In this document: piece by piece, positions 8,063 to 17,133 of the stretch
How the letters are laid out: each line of letters opens with the position of its first letter
Position numbering within the stretch: the stretch's first letter is position 1
NCBI GenBank assembly: GCA_965219855.1
Contig: CBDCOR010000022.1
Coordinates: 124,001-188,000 of the forward strand
From: CAUZIZ01 sp965219855
Lineage (GTDB): Bacteria; Acidobacteriota; UBA6911; RPQK01; JAJDTT01
DNA length: 64,000 nt
Reading direction: 5' to 3'
Translations under genes and position numbers: made by a program
Notes under the pieces: generated by a model
Seen by the model: only the letters and a program-made list of their open reading frames with translations
What the model was told of the DNA's origin: nothing
Database searches by the model: none

Positions 8063-9741
8063 GTGCCCGTCCGGAAATGTGTAAGTAATTGATAAGGAAG
8101 GGGAAAGAGGGCTTTTTCAAGCTCCGAAACTGTCAGGGCCGTTTGCTAGACTATTTGGTGCAAACAATTAGACTAAAACGACTTACGACGATTTCAGGAG
8201 TTCGGAGATGCGTAAAAAGCGTGAAAAACAACGCCCCCTTTCCCCGCAATGGCCCGATCACCAGCTGGCCCATGAATTGAAGGTGATCTCGCGCATCCTG
8301 GACGACAATCCCCAGACGCTGGAGCTGATAGTACAAGATCTCTCTGACAGGGTCGATTCCGGTGTTGGCGCCCCCGGTTTGACGGCCGAGCAGGTGCTGC
8401 GTTGCGCCGTCATCAAACAGCTGCATCAGTTCAGCTATCGCAAGCTGGAGTTTCATCTGGTGGATTCGCAAAGCTGTCAGAGGTTCTGTCGCTTGCCCTA
8501 TGGGGCGTCGATCAGCAAAGCCACCCTGGCGGAGAACCTGGGGAAGATTGAGCCGGGGACTTGGAAGGCGATCAACGACCACTTGGTGCTCTGGGCGCAG
8601 GCTCGGGGTCTGGAAAAAGGCCAACGGATTCGGGTCGATGCCACGGCGGTCGAGACGAACATCCACTATCCGCTCGACAGTGAGCTGTTGTACGACGGCA
8701 TTCGAGTCGTGACCCAGTGGCTGGGGCGGCTGCGGGAGCGGGAAGGGATCGGCTTCGTCGATCATACGCGGCGGGCCAAGCGGCGCGTCCTGAACATCCG
8801 CAACCGCCGCGGCAAGAAGCGCCTGGACAGTTACCGCGATCTGATCAAAGTGGCGTCCAAGACGGCTCACTATGCCGAGCAGGCGCTGGCAGCTTCCGCG
8901 CAGTGGAGCGATCCCCTCAGTCTGGCCGTGGCGGCGCAACTGGCCCACTATCTGGGGCTGTTGCACAAAGTCATCGAGCAGACTCAACGACGGGTCCTTT
9001 CGGGCGAGGCCGTCGCGGCCCAGGAGAAGATCTGTTCCCTCTTCGAAGAGCACACCGATATTATCAAGAAGAGCCCTCGGGAAACGGTCTTCGGCCACAA
9101 GGTGTTTGTCAGCACGGGCGCCTCGTCGCTGATCCTGGATTGTGTGGTGGAACGGGGGAATCCGGCCGACAGCAACTATGTGCAACCCTTCTTAGAGCGG
9201 CATCGACAGCTGTACGGGAAGGTCCCCCGCCAGAGCGCCTGGGATGGTGGTTTTGCCTCGGCTGCCAACCTGCGCTGGGCCAAAGAGCAGGGGGTACAGG
9301 ATGTGGCCTTTTCCAAAAAGTGTGGGTTGACGGTTGAGAGCATGGTGCGTTCCAGTTGGGTCTACAAACAACTCAAACGCTTCCGCGCCGGGATTGAGGG
9401 GTGCATTGGGACCCTCAAGCACACCTTCGGTCTCCACCGCTGTAGCTGGAAAGGCTGGCCTCACTTTCAAAGCTACGTCCATGCCAGCGTCCTGACCTAT
9501 AACCTGGTCGTCCTAGCCCGACTCCTGTTGTAGCCTTTTGTGGCTGACCGTACTGCCTTGTGGCTCCGACTCGGGGAGAGGTCTGCGCCGAACCGCTGCT
9601 TTTTGGCCCGCGTGCCCTCGCTCGAGGGTCCTTGCTCTGGATCGAGCTGGGTCGAGCCGGTCTGTCAGCAGTCTCAAGTATAATAAGTGTTTACGATTCA
9701 ACAGATTACAGTTCTGAAAACCCCGGTTTTCGGACGGGCAC
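8063..9741 (+). mobile_element. Insertion sequence, ISNCY-like, complete with TSD
   Basis: 1,679 bp. Both ends start GTGCCCGTCCG when read inward. The 6-bp sequence TAGTTA flanks it at 8057-8062 and 9742-9747, a target duplication. It contains one intact transposase gene. Complete ends, TSD and an open frame indicate a fairly recent insertion, just past the gnd stop codon. About 205 bp after the transposase stop carry no further gene. Confidence 0.85.
8208..9533 (+). CDS. DDE transposase, ISNCY-like (IS5 superfamily fold)
   Basis: 441 residues, complete. The N-terminal part (TAEQVLRCAVIKQLHQFSY, then an FCRL motif) is the DUF772-type domain found in such transposases. IRVDATAVETNIHYPLDSEL gives the first catalytic Asp, SAWDGGFASAANL the second, and a C-terminal Glu lies in RFRAGIEGCIGTLKHTFGL. 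AGGAG lies just upstream of the ATG. Family assignment beyond DDE transposase is by motif similarity only. Confidence 0.9.
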   Translation: MRKKREKQRPLSPQWPDHQLAHELKVISRILDDNPQTLELIVQDLSDRVDSGVGAPGLTAEQVLRCAVIKQLHQFSYRKLEFHLVDSQSCQRFCRLPYGASISKATLAENLGKIEPGTWKAINDHLVLWAQARGLEKGQRIRVDATAVETNIHYPLDSELLYDGIRVVTQWLGRLREREGIGFVDHTRRAKRRVLNIRNRRGKKRLDSYRDLIKVASKTAHYAEQALAASAQWSDPLSLAVAAQLAHYLGLLHKVIEQTQRRVLSGEAVAAQEKICSLFEEHTDIIKKSPRETVFGHKVFVSTGASSLILDCVVERGNPADSNYVQPFLERHRQLYGKVPRQSAWDGGFASAANLRWAKEQGVQDVAFSKKCGLTVESMVRSSWVYKQLKRFRAGIEGCIGTLKHTFGLHRCSWKGWPHFQSYVHASVLTYNLVVLARLLL

Positions 9742-9763
9742 TAGTTAGGAGAATCTCAAGATA

Positions 9764-10083
9764 CTACGGGATTGTACTGCCCCACCCCCCAGATAGCGCT
9801 TCCGCCATGGCCTCGTCTCCTCGTCCTGGAATCACCGGGAAGACAGCAAGCGTGGGGACATCTTCAGGTAACCCTAGCAGCGGGTCATCATTCTGCCGCA
9901 AGGTCACTGCCGCAAGGGGCTGGTCACTCTCCACCGTCACCACCCCTTCCATTGCCTGAAGTTGGGCCGCCAGATCGGGAGCTTCCTCCTCGAAGAACTC
10001 CCGGATGAATCGAGCCCGATGGGCGCCTGGCTCTAGTGTGAACGTGGTGGCCCCAATGAAATCGAGAGTCTTGCTGTAGACCC
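9764..10083 (-). pseudogene. C-terminal remnant of an extracellular beta-domain protein, cut by IS21
   Basis: About 105 residues in frame, from VYSKTLDFIGATTFTLEPGA to GGWGSTIP and a stop. The pattern (LEPGAHRARFIREFF, VTVESDQPLAAVTLRQNDDP, VPTLAVFPV) matches C-terminal domains common in Acidobacteriota surface proteins. The 5' part is missing because the frame runs straight into the IS21 end at 10084, so no start exists. Confidence 0.6.
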
Positions 10084-10440
10084 TGATCAACGACAAATGG
10101 AATTCCCGTAGCGACAATTGGAAATCCCCACACGAGGGATAAAAAAAAAGAGCTGTAGCCGTCCTCTGAGACGACTCTTTTCGGGGTCCTCCTTTCTGTA
10201 AAAAAGAGAGATTGTTTTTAGAATGCGAGGGGGATGGAGTGAGGGCGTAGCCCGAACGGAGCTCCCCCTCGCTCGCGCCGGCGTCGAGGGGAGTGGACCA
10301 GATCCACGAGGCTCCTGAGCGGCCTCTGTAGGGCGCTGTACGACCTCTCCCCTTGGCGGGCACTCGTCTATCGTCCCCACCAAGCACTTCCCAGGGGCCA
10401 ATCAGCCGATTTGCCCGGATTTGAACTCCTCGCGGTTTCC

Positions 10441-11205
10441 TCATTTCGTGGTTTCCTGCTGTTTCTTCTTGGCGCTCTCCATTCGGTAGCTCGAGACGTT
10501 GAGTTCCAGAATCACGCTGTGGTGCACCACCCGATCAATCGCCGCCACCGTCGTCATGGGGTCCTTGAAGATCCTCTCCCAGTCCGAGAAGATCAGGTTG
10601 CTGGTCAGCAAGATGCTGCGGCGTTCGTAGCGATGGGCCAGCAGTGTGAAAAGAACCTCCATTTCCTCCCGACTTTGCTGAACGTAGCCGATGTCATCGA
10701 CTATGAGAGCCTCGAAGCGATCCAGTTTCTTGAGCTCCTTCTCCAGAGTCAGATCGATTTTGGCCCGCAGCAATCGCTGTACCAGCAGGGCGCAGGTAGA
10801 GAATAGAACCCGGCGCCCCAGCAGAATCAACTCCTGCCCCAGAGCACAGACTAGATGCGTCTTGCCGCTTCCAGGGTTGCCGAAAGCCAAGACGTTCTCG
10901 GCGCGATCCAAAAACGTACCTTCCAGCAGCGCCGTCAGTTGTCGATCCACGCTTTGGGGCAAGCGCGAGCGGTCCAACGCCGTCAGCGTTTTCTCCCAGG
11001 GAAGCTTCGAGATTCGGCGCAGGCGCTGGATTTTGCGCTCGTGCCGCTCCGCCACTTCGATCTCAGATAACGACAAGAGAAACCGGGGATAGGACAGACT
11101 TTCCTGGGTAGCCAGTGCCGCCTGGGCGGCGGAGTGCTCCCGAAAGGCTGGTAGATGCAGCTGGACAAGGCACTCGCGAAGCCGGGTCAAGTTGCCTCCA
11201 CTCAT
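10441..11205 (-). CDS. istB: IS21 helper ATPase IstB
   Basis: 254 residues from the ATG at 11205, which overlaps the istA stop as ATGA. A further upstream start is possible but lies inside istA. AAA+ motifs: Walker A GNPGSGKTHL, Walker B ALIVDDIGYV, then LLTSNLIFSDWERIF and the late arginine-rich ending, as in IstB/DnaC-like proteins. It helps IstA capture target DNA. Intact. Confidence 0.95.
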   Translation of the reverse strand: MSGGNLTRLRECLVQLHLPAFREHSAAQAALATQESLSYPRFLLSLSEIEVAERHERKIQRLRRISKLPWEKTLTALDRSRLPQSVDRQLTALLEGTFLDRAENVLAFGNPGSGKTHLVCALGQELILLGRRVLFSTCALLVQRLLRAKIDLTLEKELKKLDRFEALIVDDIGYVQQSREEMEVLFTLLAHRYERRSILLTSNLIFSDWERIFKDPMTTVAAIDRVVHHSVILELNVSSYRMESAKKKQQETTK

Positions 11206-12674
11206 GATCTCACCTCCCGGCTCTCCAGCAGCGTGTCGTAGACGCCCACGTCCATCTTCTCCACCGCCACTTCCCAGGGCTCCACCACCGGATCGACGAG
11301 GCATTCTCGTAGTGCTTCGAAACGGATTCTTTGTCCCCTCTCAATCAGCCCCTGAAGTGCCTCTCGCACTCGCTGCTCACCTTCCTGGGCAGCCAACTCG
11401 AGGATCTTCAGATACTGGCGATCCGCCGTGGCTGGACAATCTTGGCGCAGCTCGTCGTAGGCGACTCGAAACAAGATCCCCGGAAACAGATCCTCGCGCC
11501 AGCGATAGCGAGTGAACGCCCCCGGCTTGCGCACCAGGGAATGGATCACCTGCCGGTAGTCAATGCGATGCTTGCCTTCTCCTCGCAAGCGAGGCATGCG
11601 TGCCTGTGGCTGACCCCCGTAGTAGACCTCCACCTGATCCGCCCACACCCTCACCTGCACCCGCTCGCCGATCAACCGGCTGTCCACCGAATAGGTGTTG
11701 TGGCGAACCCGGATCGTACTGCTGGGGGAGACTCTCACCCACTGCCGGGTGAAGTCATCCAGACGGCGTGCCGGCAACGGGCGCATCACGGCCAGCTCTT
11801 CTCCCAGGCGCTTTTGCCGGGTCGCATTGCGCCGGTCCACAATCACCGCTACAAAACCCTCGTACTCTTCCCGGCTGGAAAAATCACGGCTACACCGCAG
11901 CAGCAGTTCCTGCTCGATGGCCCGTTTCAAGCGGTGATGGGCCTGTTCCACATCCCCGTTCTCGTGAGCCTTTCCTGCCTGGGTGCGACTCGAGCGCATC
12001 CCGAAGTGTCTCAGCAACCCTTGATAGCGCTCGGTGAACTCTTCCCGTTTCAGGTTGTTGACGGCCGCCGAAAGCCGGTCTGTTCGGTGTTCCTCGGGCA
12101 GCGCCCCCAACTCCCACAACGCGTTCTGAAGCCCCAGGCTGAGGCTCTCAAAGGACTCACTGAAACACAGCGTGGTCGCTTCCCAGTTCGAGTAGGCCAA
12201 AACAAAGTGGTACAGCAGATGGGGAAACGGCTGGCCCTGGATCGTCACTCCCAGACGCCCCATAAACGTAAAGTCCGATTGAGATTGATGTCCCGGCCGA
12301 TACTTCTGCGGGAACATCACCTCCTTCGCTTCTCCGTGTTGTGCCTTCCACTGCTTGATCCTGCGCTGCAGCGTCCTCAACTGACCTTGCTGGAAGGCCC
12401 CTTCCTGCTGGCGGCACAAATACTCGAACACCGCTGTCGCTTCCACCGTCGGAGATCGCTTCAGGATCTCTTCCACCTCTGGCCACACCGACTCGAACGG
12501 ATCCGATCGAGTTCGCCAATATCGCTCCGGCTGACTCTGGCTCGGCAGCTTTCCCGACTTCAGGTACTTCCGAGCCGTCTTTCGCGACAGCCCCGCTTTG
12601 GCCGCCGCCATCGTTAGCGTCTTCTCGTTCTTTTGCAACTTTACTAACCTCCGCACTTGCTGATCCTTAACCAT
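11202..12674 (-). CDS. istA: IS21 transposase IstA
   Basis: 490 residues, a normal length for IstA. An N-terminal helix-turn-helix (TMAAAKAGLSRKTARKYLKS) precedes the rve integrase-like core: QSDFTFMGRLGV (first Asp), then DRLSAAVNN (second Asp) and KAHENGDVEQAHHRLKRAIE (Glu). The C-terminal part has VRHNTYSVDSRLIGERVQVRVWADQVEVYY, as in other IstA proteins. No frameshift is seen. Confidence 0.95.
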   Translation of the reverse strand: MVKDQQVRRLVKLQKNEKTLTMAAAKAGLSRKTARKYLKSGKLPSQSQPERYWRTRSDPFESVWPEVEEILKRSPTVEATAVFEYLCRQQEGAFQQGQLRTLQRRIKQWKAQHGEAKEVMFPQKYRPGHQSQSDFTFMGRLGVTIQGQPFPHLLYHFVLAYSNWEATTLCFSESFESLSLGLQNALWELGALPEEHRTDRLSAAVNNLKREEFTERYQGLLRHFGMRSSRTQAGKAHENGDVEQAHHRLKRAIEQELLLRCSRDFSSREEYEGFVAVIVDRRNATRQKRLGEELAVMRPLPARRLDDFTRQWVRVSPSSTIRVRHNTYSVDSRLIGERVQVRVWADQVEVYYGGQPQARMPRLRGEGKHRIDYRQVIHSLVRKPGAFTRYRWREDLFPGILFRVAYDELRQDCPATADRQYLKILELAAQEGEQRVREALQGLIERGQRIRFEALRECLVDPVVEPWEVAVEKMDVGVYDTLLESREVRS

Positions 12675-12753
12675 GCCCTCATGGTCAGGATCAGCCCTGA
12701 AAAAGTGGGGAATTCTATTTGTCGTCGTGGGAAATTCTAACTGTCGCCAATCA

Positions 12754-13130
12754 TCGGCGATGGCTATCTAGGCGAGGACGAGCGAAGTGTGGACCGCTGG
12801 TTCGATACCAGCGCCTTCGTCGCCCCGGTCTACGACAGCAGCCTCTGCCAGGGAGCCGATATCTGCCATGAGGCAGCCCGGCAGGCGCTGGGCGATTCGG
12901 CTTTCACTCCACTGCGCGGGGACGGCATACCCCTGGTGGACATCTCTCTGCACAAGGAGTTCGCCTTCAGGGAGGAAAAGAGCTTCGATTTCCGGGTGGA
13001 CTTTTTCAACGCGTTCAACCACCCGATCTTCTTCAATCCCGATGGGAGACTGGCACACAGGAGCGCCGGTAGGGTCACACAGGCGGCCACCGCCCGCCAG
13101 GTCCAATTCGGCTTCCGCTTTTCATTCTGA
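12754..13130 (+). pseudogene. C-terminal end of an Oar-like TonB-dependent receptor
   Basis: About 124 residues, in frame from the IS21 end to a TGA. They match, nearly residue for residue, the end of the receptor at 46660-50254: ERSVDRWFDTSAFVAPVYDS, PLVDISLHKEFAF, DFRVDFFNAFNHPIF and the last strand VQFGFRFSF with a terminal Phe. The rest of the gene is gone; the IS21 element sits at the break. Confidence 0.9.
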
Positions 13131-13132
13131 CC

Positions 13133-13215
13133 GTAGCGGTGGCCTCCAGGCCGCCGTCTTTCGAGCCAAGGGGCTCGAAGGCTGAATTCTTCGGTCTGGA
13201 GACCAAAGTCACGTA
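13133..13215. repeat. Palindromic repeat A, copy 1
   Basis: Starts GTAGCGGTGGCCTCCAGG, has a CGAGCC...GGCTCG centre and closes with TTCGGTCTGGAGACC. It lies between the stop codons of two facing remnants (receptor tail and kinase-propeller). It can fold into a long imperfect stem, suited to a two-way terminator. Confidence 0.85.
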
Positions 13216-13226
13216 CCCCTCTCTGG

Positions 13227-14577
13227 TCAGTTCTCAGTGGGAACCAGACGTTCGAGTTCTTCGAACCAGTTCAAGACGATGCTCAGCTTGTTTCCGAAGT
13301 ACCGATCCTCCCTTGCCCGATCCTGCTCAGGATCATTCCAAAACATCAGAAAACGCTGTCCGTCTCGGTGTACATTGTAGCTACGAATGGGTTGAATACC
13401 CACGTATTGTCGCTCGAACAGCAGGGTTGGCTTACCGAGAAGTAGCGTTCCCTCATCTTCCCTGATCTCGACCGCCATCATTTTGCGGCCGGAACGATAG
13501 AACAACTCTTTTCCGCCTCTCGACCACACGGGTGCGTGCCCGTAGTCAGGGGAGACGGTCTCCCTGTTTCCAGGCCCGGGATAGGGTTCAACGTAGACCT
13601 GGTCGCGGCCAGTTTCATCGTTGACATAGGCCAGCCATCGACCATCCGGCGAAAAGGCTGGATGCTTTATCCTAAACCGTGACTGCACAAAGGGCCGGGT
13701 CGAGCGGGACTCCATCGACCCGACCCAGAGATCGTAGCCGCTTTCTCGCGTGAGTTGCACAAAAGCAAGCTCCTTCCCGTCCGGTGAAAAGGAAGCGGGG
13801 ATCTGCGTGAGAGGGTTGGGAAACAGGTGCTCCACCTCACTCCCCGTCTGGAACGGCTTGAAGAAGACATTTGCTGGACCCTTCCGATTCGAAGCGAACA
13901 CCAGGCCTGAACTGTCTGGTCTCCAGGTGGGGTGCGTGTTGAATCCTTCCACGGTCTCACGGGACAGGGTCCCCCGCTCGAGATCGTAGAGCCAGACGCT
14001 CGGGGCCTTGTACCATGTCCACAGAGCTACCTTCTTCTGATCAGGGGAGAGGCACCCACCAAGATACGAAGCCGGCTTGATATCTATCAGCTCCTCTGTC
14101 CCCTCGCGGCCGATCCAGAGGGGTTGAGTTTCCGGCTCCGGAAAGTGCGGTCCACTGATATAAGCAAGTGAACCGGAGCTGGGAAAAGCGAATTGGGCAG
14201 CTCCCGTTTCGGTCGAGGATCCGCCCGTGTATAATGGCCTGACTGACACTCTCAAGCACTGGAACGGGGGAGCCCGCTAAACTCAGCGTAGCCAGGTCGA
14301 AGGGGACCGCCATCAAGGTCCCATCACGCGCGGATGTCTCCCTCTTCCTCCAACCCATGGATCAGGCTGATGTGGGGATGATTGAGAGAAGCCAGGACCT
14401 CCGCTTCCCGTTGAAACCGGCCCATCCGCTGCCGATCCCGAACAAACTGCTCGGGCAGGATCTTAAGCGCCACCTCCCGCCCCAACCGAGTGTCGGTGGC
14501 CCGGTAGACCGCACCCATCCCTCCTTCGCCCAGCTTGGCAGTGATCTTGTAGTGGCTGATCGTCTGACCTAGCAGTG
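13227..14577 (-). pseudogene. Broken serine/threonine kinase with WD40-like propeller
   Basis: The N-terminus is present (LLGQTISHYKITAKLGEGGM, GREVALKIL, to GLEEEGDIRA) but is joined directly to the middle of the propeller domain (GTLMAVPFDLATLSLAGSPV). Most of the kinase domain, the membrane helix and half the propeller are therefore deleted. A further frameshift near 14220 precedes the long C-terminal frame (13227-14255) that ends SIVLNWFEELERLVPTEN. A ribosome site GGAGG lies before a CTG aligned with the TTG starts of its paralogs. Confidence 0.85.
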
Positions 14578-14613
14578 GGGACCTCCAGAATCCTGTGGAA
14601 GGCTACTCAGCAC

Positions 14614-14642
14614 ATACTAGATCCTTGACTTCGGAAGGGCAA
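14614..14642 (-). promoter_or_regulatory. Sigma70-like promoter shared by the kinase paralogs (copy 1)
   Basis: Minus strand: -35 TTGCCC, 17-bp spacer, -10 TAGTAT. The same boxes with the same spacing precede the kinase genes at 35122 and 40480. Confidence 0.65.
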
Positions 14643-14660
14643 CAGCACGCTTCGCCTCCA

Positions 14661-14747
14661 CCTTTGCCCGTGCCCGCCGATTGTCTCGCGTTTTTCGGAC
14701 CCGGAACGTTCGTAGGTTGATGATGGCACGAACGGCGGAACACGACG
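14661..14747. repeat. Dispersed ~85-bp repeat C, copy 1
   Basis: Begins TTTGCCCGTGCCC and contains GTCTCGCGTTTTTCGGACC. A copy of roughly 80% identity lies at 16141-16225. Both sit beside kinase pseudogenes and TA genes. The rest of 14578-14888 shows no gene. Confidence 0.7.
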
Positions 14748-14888
14748 TCGACTCAGAAACAGCGCATCAAGGACGCCTGGTTTCAAGTCGGCCGATGGAT
14801 GAGATCAGGGGAAAGATAAGGGCAAGAAGGGGCTCAGTGACTTCTGTTCGTAGAATTCCGAGCTGGATGTGCGAACAGGTTCTCCAAT

Positions 14889-14915
14889 ATATTGGTTCCA
14901 TTATGGAACCAATAT
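14889..14915. promoter_or_regulatory. Perfect palindromic operator overlapping the antitoxin start
   Basis: ATATTGGTTCCAT, one spacer base, then its exact reverse complement (13-bp arms). The right arm ends within the ATG at 14914. FitA-type antitoxins bind such repeats, so autoregulation is inferred. No ribosome site precedes the ATG. Confidence 0.75.
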
Positions 14916-15156
14916 GGCAACAATTACTTTGAAGAAGATCCCCGACGAACTGTATGAACGACTCAAGGAAGCTGCCACGCTCAACCGGCGCAGCATTAAT
15001 AGCGAGATCATCGTTTGCATCGAAAGAGCGCTGACAGGCACGGAGATCTCCGCCGAAGAGGTGATGGTCCGGGCTCGGAAGCTGCGCCGATTGTCTGCTG
15101 GAAAAGCTCTCAGAATTTCGGAACTGATCGAAGCGAAGGCTGCGGGAAGACGGTGA
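14914..15156 (+). CDS. FitA-like (ribbon-helix-helix) antitoxin
   Basis: 80 residues. The start at 14914 is preferred over the upstream in-frame ATG at 14869 because the protein then begins with the RHH strand MATITLKKIPDELYERLKEA, followed by two helices (NRRSINSEIIVCIERAL). It would bind DNA and neutralise the PIN toxin whose GTG overlaps its stop codon as GTGA. The partner toxin is truncated. Confidence 0.85.
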   Translation: MATITLKKIPDELYERLKEAATLNRRSINSEIIVCIERALTGTEISAEEVMVRARKLRRLSAGKALRISELIEAKAAGRR

Positions 15157-15344
15157 TTGTAGTCGACACCAACGTCATCGCCTCTCTCTATCTTGAGACA
15201 GAGCGTTCACAGGAGGCCGAGAATGCCCTCGAGCAGGACTCAGAGTGGGTCGCGCCCGTTCTCTGGCGCAGCGAGTTCCGCAACGTTCTCGCCCTACAGC
15301 TGAGGCTGCGGCACCTGAAGCTGCCAGATGCGCTTCGGGGCTAG
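15153..15344 (+). pseudogene. Truncated PIN-domain (VapC/FitB-like) toxin
   Basis: 63 residues from the GTG at 15153: MIVVDTNVIASLYLETERSQ gives the first catalytic Asp, and LWRSEFRNVLALQ the conserved Glu. A full PIN toxin is ~130 residues; here the frame stops right after LPDALRG, so the third and fourth acidic residues are missing. Kinase-pseudogene sequence from the opposite strand follows. Probably an inactive RNase. Confidence 0.8.
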
Positions 15345-15399
15345 GTACCGCGAACTCGTGATCCTTGAGATGCGCTTCGGCTGCGTGAATCTTCGGCCC

Positions 15400-16160
15400 G
15401 TTGGGTAGACACGAACGTAGATCTATCTTTCTCCCGATTCCTCGGAGGTGTACGCCAGCCAACGACCATTCGGTGAAAAAGCGGGATGCATTTCGCGAAA
15501 ATCTGTGTCCACGAAAGACTTCACGGTAGGTGGGTCGCCCATCGAGAGGATCCAGATATCCTCCCACATGTCCGGAAGCTGCCGCACGAAGGCGAGATGG
15601 TTCCCATCCGGAGACCAGGAACCGTTGCTGGACTGCCCAGGTGACGACCGCCAGCAGCGGGGCTATCGCCCAGGGAGCTAGACGCAGCGACAGCGGCCTC
15701 GATGGAGGGGAAGCCAGCACTTCCTCCGCCGTGACTGCGGTCCCGGTCAGACATTCGTGAATCGTGATGCGGGCGTCGCCCACGTCCCGCAGACGCATCC
15801 TGGAATCTCTACGCAGACATCGCTCGAGCAGCTCACGGATTTTCCGAGGGGTGTCCGGGCGCAGCTCCTCCAGACGGGGCTCCTGGTGGATCACCGCGGC
15901 CAGGGTCTCGGGGAAGCTCTTGCCGGCGTACATCCCTTCACCGGTCAGCATCTCGAACAGGACCAGGCCGAAAGACCAGATATCGGTCCGTTTGTCCACC
16001 TCCCGGCCCCGAGCCTGTTCCGGACTCATGTAGGCCGCCGTCCCCAGGACGATCCCTTCGCGGGTGGCCTCCAACGTCAGCGTCGGTGAATTCGCCAGCT
16101 CCTGCTTCGAGACTTCGGTCTCCAAGGCCTTGGCCAGTGCCTTTGCCCCCTTGCCCACCA
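15400..16160 (-). pseudogene. Kinase C-lobe and propeller fragment of the STK family
   Basis: From about 16160 down it encodes KALETEVSKQELANSPTLTL, GTAAYMSPEQARG and DIWSFGLVLFEMLTG, up to the membrane helix LAPWAIAPLLAVVTWA. It then jumps, out of frame near 15640, to late propeller sequence (NGSWSPDGNHLAFVRQ, FSPNGRWLAYTSEESG). The N-lobe, catalytic loop and most of the propeller are missing. Confidence 0.8.
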
Positions 16161-16225
16161 ATCGTCTCGCGTTTTTCGGACCTGGAGCGTCCGCTGGTTA
16201 ATGGTGGCACGATCGGCGAAACAGC
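16141..16225. repeat. Dispersed ~85-bp repeat C, copy 2
   Basis: Matches 14661-14747, with TTTGCCC at its start and GTCTCGCGTTTTTCGGACC inside. It replaces the 5' half of the kinase fragment, marking the break. The sequence from 16226 to 16367 shows no gene. Confidence 0.7.
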
Positions 16226-16367
16226 AGAATATCGAACAGGCGAATGTCGAAGGACTGACCGGAGGCAGCTACTCGGGAGAAAGGGACAGGGCGCCTCCAT
16301 GGGGCGCCAGTCCTTGACGGGTAGGAGGGCCTATCCTACGGCAGAAACGGTTCCATGATGAATGGTC

Positions 16368-16402
16368 CGGCTCGAAGCGCGGCTGCCTGGAGACCGCCGC
16401 TA
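16368..16402. repeat. Palindromic repeat A, half copy
   Basis: Only the right arm is present: GGCTCGAAGCGCGGCTGCC, then TGGAGACCGCCGCTA. Its terminal CTA is, on the minus strand, the TAG stop codon of the PIN toxin gene. Confidence 0.65.
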
Positions 16403-16816
16403 TGCCATCTGATGCACCACCAGGTCCGGGACACGGTCGAAGTGCCTGATGTTGTCGGTTACGATCTCGTCGCCGCGAGATAGAGCAGTACAAGCGATAA
16501 GCAGATCGGAGGTTGGCAACCTGTGCCCAGCCCGGGTAAGACGGCTATCGATTTCTCCAAATACACGTGCAACCGGGAGGGTTATGGGGACTACAGGGAT
16601 AACCGCCAGGATCGCTTCGACGAATTCTTGGCGACGAGCGCGCCGCCCAGAGGTGTCGGCCCGCCAGCAGCCGTGGAAAAGCTCGCCCGCACTCATCACG
16701 GAAATCGACAGGTCGATATCCCCGAAGCGGTCGATGAGATGCATGACGAGTTGATCAGGAGTTCTCTCGTTTCGCTCGGCCTCAATGAGCACTGTGGAGT
16801 CGATCAGGAGTCCCAC
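16400..16816 (-). CDS. PIN-domain toxin (VapC family)
   Basis: 138 residues from a GTG that overlaps the antitoxin's end by 13 nt. The PIN acidic residues are present: LLIDSTVLIEAERN (Asp), SVMSAGELFHG (Glu), PTSDLLIACTAL (Asp) and TDNIRHFDRVPDL (Asp). Such toxins are Mg-dependent RNases cutting tRNA or rRNA. Full length and apparently intact. The stop codon lies in a half copy of palindromic repeat A. Confidence 0.9.
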   Translation of the reverse strand: MGLLIDSTVLIEAERNERTPDQLVMHLIDRFGDIDLSISVMSAGELFHGCWRADTSGRRARRQEFVEAILAVIPVVPITLPVARVFGEIDSRLTRAGHRLPTSDLLIACTALSRGDEIVTDNIRHFDRVPDLVVHQMA

Positions 16817-17097
16817 GAAGGCCGCTCCGACAGAGTCTCTCCGGTGATTACGTCCAGGAGGTCCCTGGCGAACTCACCATCGAGTACCACCTCGGACCTT
16901 CCGCCTAGCAGCATAAGACACTCTGAGGCCCGACGGCGAAGGACCGGCGGCGGAGCCATGGTGCACACACCCTGACCACGTCGATGAATCAGGAAACGCC
17001 GTCCTTTCTCAACCTGGTCGAGCACATTTGAAAAGGAACGGCTAGCCTCAGTCGCAGAAATGCGCTCCTCTTTGCTTGCATCTGATTTGATAGCCAT
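16804..17097 (-). CDS. Phd/YefM-type antitoxin
   Basis: 97 residues. The N-terminal half is the Phd DNA-binding fold: RISATEASRSFSNVLDQVEK, then GRRFLIHRRGQGVCTMAPP. The C-terminal tail would wrap the PIN toxin encoded immediately downstream. An ATCTGAT / ATCAGAT inverted repeat spans the start codon and is a likely operator. Confidence 0.85.
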   Translation of the reverse strand: MAIKSDASKEERISATEASRSFSNVLDQVEKGRRFLIHRRGQGVCTMAPPPVLRRRASECLMLLGGRSEVVLDGEFARDLLDVITGETLSERPSWDS

Positions 17098-17104
17098 AGA
17101 TCAG

Positions 17105-17133
17105 ATTTTAGTGCTTTTCCGAGTGCACATCAA
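17105..17133 (-). promoter_or_regulatory. Promoter of the Phd/PIN operon, apparently leaderless
   Basis: Minus strand: -35 TTGATG, 17-bp spacer, -10 TAAAAT, then 7 nt (CTGATCT) to the ATG at 17097. Transcription would begin at or one base before the start codon. No ribosome site is present. Confidence 0.65.

Larger units (their letters stand above)
10084..12753 (-). mobile_element. IS21-family element with istA/istB
   Basis: 2,670 bp. Both ends begin TGAT when read inward, followed by two spaced copies of a CGACAATTGGAA-like motif, the nested terminal repeat typical of IS21 (left at 10091 and 10111; right mirrored near 12720-12750). istA and istB overlap by 4 nt. About 350 bp between istB and the left end carry no gene. 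No target duplication is seen: the left flank ends TAGACCC and the right flank begins TCGGCG, and different broken genes lie on each side. Confidence 0.85.

Noticed and set aside
14869..14913. Upstream in-frame ATG giving a 95-residue antitoxin
   Set aside because: The extra residues would be encoded by the operator palindrome, and the RHH fold begins exactly at the ATG at 14914.
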